Shown here: positions 55,849-64,000 of the stretch, one piece after another | Position numbering within the stretch: the stretch's first letter is position 1 | How the letters are laid out: every line of letters starts with the position of its first letter | NCBI RefSeq assembly: GCF_018687715.1 | Contig: NC_056758.1 | Location: 4,898,001 to 4,962,000, forward strand | From: Carya illinoinensis | Lineage: Eukaryota > Streptophyta > Magnoliopsida > Fagales > Juglandaceae | Length of the DNA: 64,000 bases | Direction: 5' to 3' | Notes under the pieces: generated by a model | The model's database searches: none | What the model was told of the DNA's origin: nothing | What the model saw: only the letters and a program-made list of their open reading frames with translations | Position numbers and translations under genes: made by a program

Positions 55849-56852
55849 AATATTGGATATAATCATGGATTGAAAAAGAGTAGAGCTCAAAATTAAAAAA
55901 TTAATTTTTTTATGTGGATCATATATTTACTCATTTTATTTAAAAGGAATGTGCAGTACTTGCACAACTCATAATATATATAGCATTATTCTATATATAT
56001 ATATATGGAAGAATGATCATACATATTTAAAATTATTAAAAAAAGTTTAAATTATATAAATTCCTTTTAGATTTTAAAATTGAGTTATTCTATTTTTAAA
56101 CTAATGTATAGAACACACACAATTCATATCACTTAAAATAAAAGATTTGATTTGTAATATTCAAATTTTAAAATTTCTCTTCCAAATCAAATTATACCAT
56201 ATAAATTAAAAAAATTTAAAAAAAAAAGGGAGAGATATTGGTGCCAAAGATAATATGAAAAAAATCACAAACTTGAGTTAAGAAAAAACAAAGAGAAAAA
56301 ATAAAGAGTTGAGAAATTATTAAAAGTAATAAGATCAAAAAAAAAAAACGAGAATTAGGGGACATATTTAAAGTTACAAAAAAACTTTAAACTATATAAA
56401 TCCCTTATAGATTTCAAAATTACATAAATGTCATTTGAATTTAAAATTTATAAAAATCTATTCTAAATTAAAAAAAAAATTATAAAATTATCATAAAACA
56501 GTTTGGATCAAAACTTTGTCTACAATTGTTTGAAATGGGCTAGAATTTAAAACAAAACAAAGATATACAGAAAATTTTGAAACTTTCAGCCTAATCGGAA
56601 CATAATGACTAATACTACATATACTCGTAGAGTGTGCAAGCATTATACAATTGCTTCGAAAAAGAGAGGAGTATACTATTAAAAAAATCATTTTTTTTTC
56701 ATCTGGATATCGTATTTATTCACTTTTTTCAAAAAAAATGTGTAACATTTACACACTCTGCGATTGCAAATATCTTTTCTCTTAATAATATGATACAATC
56801 ATTTATAATAAGAAAGGGAAATCGCAACAATTTTCATAAAAAAAAAAAAAAA
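55590..56852. other. AT-rich spacer with simple repeats
   Basis: No gene. It has a compound (TA)n(TG)n microsatellite at 55805-55848 and many A- or T-rich stretches. Confidence 0.6.
55805..55848. repeat. (TA)n(TG)n microsatellite
   Basis: An AT dinucleotide run passes directly into a GT dinucleotide run. Confidence 0.95.
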
Positions 56853-57064
56853 GGTACTACAAGGGTGCCGTTCAGCAGTGACCGTTGGGTGTGCCCCTAA
56901 GCTAAAATCCCACATTTTTATTTTATTTTATTTTTTTCTTTTCACTTTTTTTAAACGTTTTTAAAAAGATGTCAATATATTAATAGTCATTTCTTTAACC
57001 ATTAAGTCAAAATAAAATATAAATACATAAGTTGTCAAAATGAGGGGACATATTATCATTTTCC
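56853..57064. mobile_element. MULE-type MITE, 212 bp
   Basis: The ends are GGTACTACAAGGGTG and, inverted, GGAAAATGATAATATG, as in the MITEs at 6812 and 7775. It is flanked on both sides by ATAAAAAAA-type runs that fit a 9-bp duplication but are low complexity. The core is AT-rich with ATTAAGTCAAAATAAAA. Confidence 0.55.
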
Positions 57065-58263
57065 ATAAAAAAAAAAAAAATGGAAGTCTACTTCAATTGA
57101 GAGTTAAAACAAACATTGGAAAGAAAATTGAGAAAGAAGACCTTGAGTGGGGAGAAGATTTGCACCAATGCGATAAAATCATGAAGCAGGTCGAAGTTTT
57201 GAGTGAACTGTAAGAGCATTTACACCCGGATAAATAAAATTTTCCTCAAATTTTAGTTAAAAATCAACTTTTCATATATTGTTCTTTAAATTTTACTCAT
57301 CTTTCTAAAATCTCATACATCTCACTCTTTATTATTTATCTATTTTATTAAAATAATATTTCTTTATAAGTTTTTTCTAGTCATTTATTTATATATCTTT
57401 AACTATTCTTTTTTTTTTTTTTGTCTTTTCGGGAAAGAGCAGAAGAAAAATTTTCAACTTAATTTTTTTTCACATTTTCATCTTTCCAAAATCTCCTACA
57501 TTCCACTCCTACTATTTTTCTATTATATTAAAATAATATTTCTTTATTCTTTTCTTGTTAATTTTTTCTACTTATTTATTTGTACATCTTTTAACTACCT
57601 TTTTTTTTTCTTTTCGGGGAAGAGCGGAACAAACATTTTCAACTTATTTCTATTTTTCACATTTTCATAATTTGCAATATTTTGTCTTTTCGATTTTTGA
57701 TATGTACTTTTTTGAGTGTAAAGGTAGTGTGCCGCTTGCAGCTTATTGCTACAAATGACCGCTAGTATAAAAGTAATATTATTTTACTATCTAATTTTTT
57801 TATTCACATTTTTTATTATTTTTAAATATTTTTAAAAAATATAAAAAATATATCAATATATTAAAAATTACTTCTTTAATTATTAAGTAAAAAAAAATTA
57901 CTGAGTAGTCAAATAGAGCGATAAGGATTGGGTGGCAAATAGTTTTTTTTTTTTTCCTTTTTTAAACTTCGTATCTCTCTAAACGTTAATATTTTTAAAT
58001 TCAGTGATTTCGTAATAATAATATTTAAAAAAAATCATGTTTTCACAATTGGATAATTTTCTTTTTTAAAAAAAAGGATCATCTCAATAGTGAAATTTTT
58101 TCAAATTTCAATTATATCAAATATGAGCATAAGAGAAAGTGTAAATGATTGGAAGAAAATTTTATTTTATTGGTTAAAATAAAATATTTATAAAAAATGA
58201 TATAGGGATAAATAGTAGCTCCCTATATTTAGGAAGTCACTCTTCAAATCCCAAATCGTTTCG
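57065..58263. other. AT-rich spacer
   Basis: No gene. The sequence from about 57212 (GAGCATTTACACCCGG) resembles a Harbinger-type MITE left end, but no matching right end was found. Two related segments containing TTTTCGGG(G/A)AAGAGC lie near 57426 and 57612, so part is a local duplication of about 186 bp. Confidence 0.5.
57722..57945. mobile_element. probable MULE-type MITE related to the 6812 copy
   Basis: The left part TGTGCCGCTTGCAGCTTATT matches TGTGCTGCTTGCAGTTTACT near 6825. The AT-rich core and an ATTATTAAGTAAAAAA stretch are also shared. The right end and target duplication are unclear. Confidence 0.45.
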
Positions 58264-58266
58264 TTA

Positions 58267-59666
58267 GAGCATTAGTAGTGACATAGCTATCCTTTAGTCA
58301 AAATTTTATTAGAAAATTTACTTTTTCTAATTTAGCTAGCCACTTTTCAATAACACTAAATAACAAACTATCTAAATCCATCACTATTCCATTTAAATAT
58401 CTATTTTTAATTTTTATTTATTTTAATTCTAATGATAATTGAAATATATATTCCTTTATTAAAAAAATCATACATTAATTTTTTAACATTTATATTATTT
58501 CAATGGATATAATTTTCTAACGTTATTGGGCTCTTTTTTTGAGAGCTAAGAAATTACATTGCAATCTAGAAATACTTAAAGTGAAATGAAGAATATATTA
58601 TTTCCAAATTGCAACTAGTGCTCAAAATTATCAAATTTCACACATTAGGCTCATATATCACCTGACGATTAAGATAAACAAGCGAGAAAGGGAAAAAAAA
58701 AATGAAGCAGGAAACACATGATAGAAAGTAAATAGAGAGAGAGAGAGAGAGCCACTGGGTGGAGGGGATCTAGAGTTTCGGCTACACCCACCTCCTTCCC
58801 TAGCTAGCCACTGTAACTCGCTAGCTTTATTTTTTCTTCTTTTGTCTATTTTGTCTAGTTTTTGTCTTAGGTTTTTCTCCTTAGCGTAGAATCTTGCCGA
58901 TCTCTTGCTTTCCGGCGATGTTTAACCAACACGTGCCACCTTTTTTGTCTCTCTAGTATCCAAAAAGGTTTTGGATCTGCCTGTCCTTTTTGCTCTTATG
59001 GTGGCGTGTGTCCTGCATGCGTCGCCACCGCCTACGTTGGTCCCTTGCCGGCCATTTGACACAGATTCTAGTTGCTATCATATGTTTTTCCTTTTCTTAA
59101 CCGATAATCAATAAAAAGTGAGCATGGAAGACTCCTACAGCCAGTTCAAACAAACATGTTGCAACACACACATTCTCACTGCGACTTTTAGTCATAGTTT
59201 AATAGTTTATTTATTAGACTGTTCAAAAACCGATTCAAGCAGCTTTCCCTTAGTGAAAAATGGGTGGAGCCAATTTTTAACTCAAAATTTTTTTTTTTTT
59301 TTTATTTTCTCTAATGTTGCATTTGGGATGATTGTCGTAGACTTCCACCTCATTAAATCTTATATCATGTAACCCTTAATTTTATCTATGAAATTACTTG
59401 TTTAGAGAAAAAAAAAAAAAAATTGAGAGAGAGCGCCAAGTAGGAAACGAAGCACAAAACGCAATGAGAGTGCCAAATTGAGAATGTCAAAAATAAAATA
59501 ACCATAGAAAAGTAAATAGCTAGCCACTTTCAGTCTTGCACCAGCTAGGTTTGGCCAGCCAAAATAGTAATATGTAAATTTACTGTTCATTTATCCATTT
59601 TGTTTTGTGATGTGTTTTGAGTTAATTAGCTAAATTTTAACTATAACCAGCTCACTACAAGTGTTC
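58267..59666. mobile_element. PIF/Harbinger-type MITE with a nested retroposon
   Basis: The left end GAGCATTAGTAGTGACATAG and, inverted, right end GAACACTTGTAGTGAGCTGG are matched terminal repeats. TTA on both sides (58264-58266 and 59667-59669) is the Harbinger target duplication. Without the insert at about 58752-59421 it is about 730 bp. No transposase. Confidence 0.65.
58752..59421 (+). mobile_element. polyadenylated retroposon nested in the Harbinger MITE
   Basis: The block begins CCACTGGGTGGAGG after a GA-repeat (about 58734-58751). It ends with TCTATGAAATTACTTG followed by an A tract (about 59408-59421) and then GAGAGAGAG again, so the GA run may be the target duplication. It shows no LINE ORF. 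It could be a LINE relic joining 5' leader to 3' tail, or a retroposed noncoding transcript. Confidence 0.45.
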
Positions 59667-59669
59667 TTA

Positions 59670-60753
59670 AAATAGGCAGCCAATGGAGATGAGATTTTGG
59701 CGAACAAAAATTGAAAGTGTTGTCACTTTCATATATTTTTTATACATTTTATTAATGTAATTAGTTGCTTTAATTTTTTAATATAAAATAAACGTTAAGT
59801 TCTATCATATCAACAAAGTGTATAAGACGTATGCAAATGACTGTACTTAACGTTACTGTTCGTCGAGATCTAAATTGTTGGATTATTTCAAATATTTTAA
59901 ATAAATTTTATCTAGTTGAGTTTGGATGTTGAGTTGAGTTGAAATAAAAATTAAAAATTGAATAAAATATTATTAGAATATTATTTTTTAATATTATTAT
60001 TATTTTGAGATTTGAAAAAATTAAATTGTTTATTATATTTTGTATTCAAATTTGAAAAAAGTTATAATAATTAGATGAAATGAATTGAGATGAGTTGATG
60101 GTAGCTTGGAATCTAAACTAGTAGAATCTAATATGATTTTTATTAGTCTTACATTGAAAAGACAATTAAACTTTTAGTGGTTTACAAGTGAATGAGTTTC
60201 ACGATATATAAAATAGAATATAAGACACATAGTAGTAATGTTACCCAGTGCAAAGCATTGACCACACGCACGCATCACTGGCATCGCATAGACGCATTGA
60301 CGCTTTAGATGCATTTAGCATTTTGCACATACACATCATCGCAAGTGATAGATTTATTTTAATCAAACGAAGTGATGCATTTCTTCAATTTTGACAATTA
60401 TTAATAATTGTCAATCACAATTATTTTTCTAATTGTTTGTTTAATTTAAAACGAAATGTTATATCAATTGCTGTTATTTACATATACTTGTTTTGAGATT
60501 AGTGTTCAGAATTTACAATTTATATATTATATAAATAATGTTATACAGGACATAATTATCAGATTTTGAAATCAATTCATGAGTGGGGGATAATATTTAT
60601 CTAAAATACAAATTAACAATCACCTCGCTATTTTGCAATTTCCATCTCTGTTTGCCATTCAATTTTCTAACACAAATTGTACCTCGTAATCGGTAGCCTA
60701 AAGGATTTTACTATAATTTAGGGAATCAGGACTTAAGTTACTGAAGATGAACG
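59670..60753. other. spacer before F-box F
   Basis: No gene. It contains the dispersed MITE-like repeat at about 59925-60120 in good condition and a run of GCATCAC/GCATTGACGC-type short words near 60250-60360. Confidence 0.55.
59925..60120 (+). repeat. dispersed MITE-like repeat, best-preserved copy
   Basis: It runs from AGTTTGGATGTTGAGTTGAG through AATAAAATATTATTAGAATA and the TTGTTTATTATATTTTGTAT core to GAGATGAGTTGATGG and TTGGAATCTAAAC. The outer parts are imperfect inverted repeats (GTTTGGAT and AATCTAAAC). Eight or more copies occur in the window. Confidence 0.65.
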
Positions 60754-61873
60754 ATGGCGATGGCAAGGACGGTGATGACTCTGTCCGAAGACATGATTGT
60801 GGAAATACTCCTGCGTTTGCCCGTCAAAATTTTGGCCCGGTTCAGGTGCGTTTCTAACCATTGGCGCTCTTTAATTTCCGATCCCCAATTTGCTAAAACG
60901 CACTTCAAGAGAGCGTCAGAGCACACCCAAAATCCTACTATCGACCCCTTCTATGCTTGGATTCATAGAGATTGATGCACCTTTCTGGGACGGTTCTGCT
61001 GTGAGAGATCTCTTTTTCCGATTCAAGCAACGGGGTCGTGCTGTTAAGATGGTGGGATCTTGTAATGGTCTGGTTTGCGTCACCCTATATAACCATAAGG
61101 ATTTCTATATTTGGAATCCATCAACTGGAGCCCACAGGAAACTACCTGACCCTGAAGTTTCACCCGATGGTGGGACGTACAAGTATGGCTTCGGCTATGA
61201 TTCATCCTCTGGTGACTATAAGGTCCTTGTGGCCTCTTACGGTGCCAGGAATCCTGGTCATTTTCTTGGGTCTGAAGGCAAGCTTTTCTCGTTGAAAAGA
61301 AACTCCTGGATAAGGATTCAAGTCCTCGATAACCCATATGAATCTTACTACTCAGCAGGGATCCTTTGCAATGGTGCTCTGCATTGGGAAGTCGTGTTGG
61401 ACGAGCCTTATAAATGTCAAATGATCGTTGCGTTTAATTTAGCTGAGGAGAAATTCATCAACGTTCCTTACCCTTCGATACCCATAGAAGAGTATGATGA
61501 AGAGGAAGAAGTTATAGACATATGTTTCGATGGTTTGAGGAATCTTGGGGGACGCCTATGTTTTACATGTTATAGATCTAACTTCGTCGACTTATTGGTA
61601 ATGATGGAATATGGAGTTCAGCAATCATGGGAACGTATGTTTAAAGTTGTGTGTGATGATCCATTTGGACTTTTTATGAATTTATTCGCGCTATGGTCCT
61701 CAAGTGCTGGTCAGTTTGTGGGCATATATAAGAGACAGGAGTTAATGAGGAAATTTTTTGAAGAAGAGACTCATGAGACCTTTGTTTTTTGTCGTCACCC
61801 AGATGGTTGGGAAGCAGTTGTTTTTGCCGAGAGTTTACTTTCGCCTAATGATTATGATTTGGACGATGTTTAA
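60754..61873 (+). pseudogene. F-box copy F: frameshifted F-box/FBA gene
   Basis: The start ATG at 60754 opens MAMARTVMTLSEDMIVEIL, with an F-box at about residues 10-55 (LLRLPVKILARF, NHWRSLISDPQF). After SEHTQ (about 60932) the frame is lost and stops at 60973-60975. The rest of the gene is in the +1 frame to TAA at 61871-61873: DAPFWDGSAVRDLFF, GSCNGLVCVT, FYIWNPSTG, GFGYDSSSGDYKVL, SLKRNSW, GILCNGALHWEV, FNLAEEKF and VFAESLLSPNDY. Alignment with E places a 2-bp deletion near 60932, with no other break. It is a recent pseudogene unless the assembly is wrong there. Confidence 0.88.
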
Positions 61874-62378
61874 CACCCTTAATGGGCAAAGAAAATTCCT
61901 GCGCTCAAATTCTGGTGTATTTCCATTTTAGTCATTATTTGGCTGTTTTATCTTCACCATTTAGCTACCTGTAATTTTAAGATTGGATACATTTTTGCTT
62001 CTCTTCTTTATCACTTGTTTTGATACTCTCCCTCTTCAAAAGAAATGTAGAATGTTGACGTGTCTAACCATGAAAGATAAATGTGTAGGAGATATCAATG
62101 GGTACAAGTCTTCTGCATAATTTAAGATTAGTCTGTTCCAGTTATCAAATCCCATGCTAGAATTTCATTTTGTTGTACCAATTGTTGCAAAATTATCTGT
62201 TCAGATAATATGTGACCCAGAAAGAGTGATGGCAGTGGTCTTTGTCTGTTTGGAGTTGTGGGGTGGGGATAAATATTGTGTCAGAGTGTTCTTGTTAGTT
62301 AGGAATTTGTGTTTCTGAGATTATTCGTGTTAAAACCCTTGGTTTTGATGTACCATTTGACTGCTAGAAGTATGTGCT
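61874..62378 (+). other. duplicated 3' flank of F-box F
   Basis: It is homologous to the D flank (23190-23830), including the CTCAAATTCTGGTGTATTTCCAT-like start and TAGAAGTATGTGCT near 62365 (D: TAGACGTAACATGCT). No ORF. Confidence 0.65.
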
Positions 62379-63448
62379 CATTCCAAGTATGGGAGAGCTT
62401 GGGGGGTCGGTGTTCTAATGAAGTGAGGTGTGTATCCCGGGATTAGTCAGGACGCTATTCTTAGACACCCGGCGCCAATCAAATAAAAAGTGAAGTGAGG
62501 TGTGCATGGTGTGGGTTTGTGGAAAAATACTAGGAATGGTTGGGAGGGTTTTGCTGGTCATATTAGATTTGCAGTTGGTGAAGGATATAGGGCCAGTTTT
62601 TGGCATGATACTTGGGGCTCTCATGCGGCCCTTGAGAACATGTTTCCTTCCCGCTTCCGGATTGCTTATGATCAGGAGGCTTGGGTGTTAGGTCTTTTAG
62701 ACAGCTCTAGTGGCACTTTCTAGTGGAATGCTTGTTTTCCTATGCTGCACAGGATTGGAAATGTGTGCCATTTCTGACCTTTTCAACTTGCTGTACACTT
62801 CTAGCATTGGTAGTGTTGAGGTGGACACGAAGCTGTGGATCCATTCTGGGAATAATAAGTTCACTGTTCAATCAGTGTTCAGGCTGTTGTCATGTCAGAA
62901 TCACAATCCTTTTCCTTAGAAGTGCATATGAAGGAGTAAGGTGCCTTCCCAAGTAGTTTTTTTTCTGGTTAGACAGAATTTCTTTGGAAAATATTGACTA
63001 AGGAAAATTTGAGGAAGCGTGGGTCTATTGTAATGTATTGGTGCCATATGTGTAAAAAAAGTGATAAAGCTGTAGCTTATTTCTTACCTAACCGTGAGGT
63101 GGCAAGAATCTTATGGGATGAGATTTTTAGCAGCACCAAGCTTGCCTTGGTGACATTTAGGAGGGTGGTGGATTTTTTTGTTTGCTGGAGAGGCCTTCAT
63201 GCCAACCTCCAACTTGTTTCTGTATGGAGAATGATTTCTTTATTTCTCACATGGTGCATTTCGTTTGAAAGGAATGGTCAAAGCTGTAAAGATCGGGAGC
63301 GCTCTTTGGATGAGCTTAGAAGTTTCTTTTCCACACCTTATTTTTTTGGGTTTCTGCTACTATATTCAATCCGGCTAGCTGTCATGACTTTCTTATATCA
63401 ATTTCTTGCTCCTTTAGGCTACTTCTATTTACTTGATTCAATAAAAAG
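62379..63448 (+). mobile_element. LINE-5: 5'-truncated L1-type LINE in the 3' flank of F
   Basis: Sense-strand ORF2 tail: NGWEGFAGHIRFAVGEGYRA region (about 62525-62585), SFWHDTWGS, then, after several frameshifts and stops, LTKENLRKRGSIVMYWCHMC (about 62994), VAYFLPNREVARILWDEIF and a CISFERN segment. GTATGTGCT at 62370-62378 and 63449-63457 is the likely target duplication, since flank DNA homologous to the D locus resumes there. The tail is short (AATAAAAAG). The region near 63000 resembles LINE-4, so both may belong to one subfamily. Confidence 0.8.
62433..62490 (+). mobile_element. 58-bp SINE-like scrap inside LINE-5
   Basis: It is flanked by perfect TGAAGTGAGGTGTG (62419-62432 and 62491-62504). 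The insert reads CGGGATTAGTCAGGACG, then GACACCCGGCGCC, and ends AATCAAATAAAAAG. This looks like a truncated SINE 3' end with A-rich tail. Confidence 0.6.
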
Positions 63449-64000
63449 GTATGTGCTTCCTCTTTAAAATCCTTCAAGAACAGCTTTCTTTAACTTTTTT
63501 CACTTAATAATACTTTCATTGCATGACCATTTTAGGACATGGTAATTAGCATACCCCATATGAATATCGCATATTAACCTTAGACCAGTTTTATTGCATA
63601 AGTTCATATTCCCAGGTTCTAATAAGTCAATTGATAAAGCTTGTTTTACAAACTCCTACATAAAGGATGCTGGCAAATGAACTACTCACAATGTATAGAT
63701 TATGAATTGGGAACTCTATAGTGTGTTTCACGGAATTTCTTTCTCGGGTTTTATAGACTTTATGAATCTGTTCTGAATATGATGCAATTTTTTTTCAGCC
63801 TCTTTTAATTGTATAATGATGGTTTTACCTCATAAGGTACAAAATGGGAGCTGTCAATTTCTAATAGTATGGTGTTCTGGGGTCTTTGGGATAGTGATTG
63901 TATTATTGTGAGCTTATGGAAAGTTTGGGTAGACATTTGCGGATCATAATCTATGCCACACTAACTTCTGAACCCAAGTCCCCAGATGGCACTCAGCCAT
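63449..64000 (+). other. continuation of the duplicated F/D 3' flank
   Basis: AAAATCCTTCAAGAAC (63467) and ATTGCATAAGTTCATAT (63593) match the D flank at 23850 and 23971. The homologous position of the D solo LTR (near 63610) is uninterrupted here. No gene to the window end. Confidence 0.65.

Noticed and set aside
2609..61873. Claim that this is a self-incompatibility S-locus
   Set aside because: FBA-type F-box arrays occur at S-loci but also elsewhere; no S-RNase or pollen-specific evidence is present in the window.

Overview
This is plant nuclear DNA, almost certainly from a woody eudicot; a Fagales-like genome such as the walnut family is a guess from repeat style and is not proven. The evidence is AT-rich spacers, plant-type Ty1/copia, L1-type LINE, hAT, MULE and Harbinger sequences, a tRNA-derived SINE, a FAR1-type fragment and a family of F-box genes. 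There are no bacterial features, tRNAs, rRNAs or CRISPR arrays.

The only convincing protein-coding genes are a tandem family of single-exon F-box/F-box-associated (FBA) genes, all on the plus strand. Copy A (2609-2849) is a 3' stump left by a copia insertion. B (10650-11801), D (22089-23189) and E (34730-35821) are intact. C (14302-15339) stops before the conserved C-terminus. F (60754-61873) carries a 2-bp frameshift. A and B are sisters, C and D are alike, and E and F are sisters. Duplicated 5' and 3' flanks travel with the coding units. The products would be substrate adaptors of SCF ubiquitin ligases; targets cannot be read from sequence.

Most of the rest is layered transposon debris, and many insertions can be delimited by target-site duplications. 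From the left: the 3' part of a copia element (1-2608); a FAR1-like relic (5152-5799); a run of hAT and MULE-type MITEs (6139-8097); an odd CT-rich, gene-like block (8330-9300) splitting the upstream region of B; a truncated LINE (18040-19793); a 2.9-kb solo LTR (23993-26881); a LINE with an inverted 5' part (27317-28859); a SINE (30203-30423); a hAT-like element (30693-31708) and a MULE-like element (33747-34169).

From 36.4 to 55.6 kb two L1-type LINEs lie one after the other on the minus strand. LINE-1 (36365-44927) holds three nested DNA transposons. LINE-2 (45131-55573) holds two nested solo LTRs with perfect 5-bp target duplications and itself has a 16-bp duplication. Removing the inserts rejoins the interrupted LINE reading frames and leaves bodies of about 5.6 and 5.8 kb. 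The right end has a Harbinger MITE with a nested retroposon (58267-59666), F-box F, and a LINE fragment (62379-63448) in F's 3' flank that holds a 58-bp SINE-like scrap. No wholly new biological system was recognised. The most informative content is the birth-and-death F-box array and the readable order of transposon insertions.
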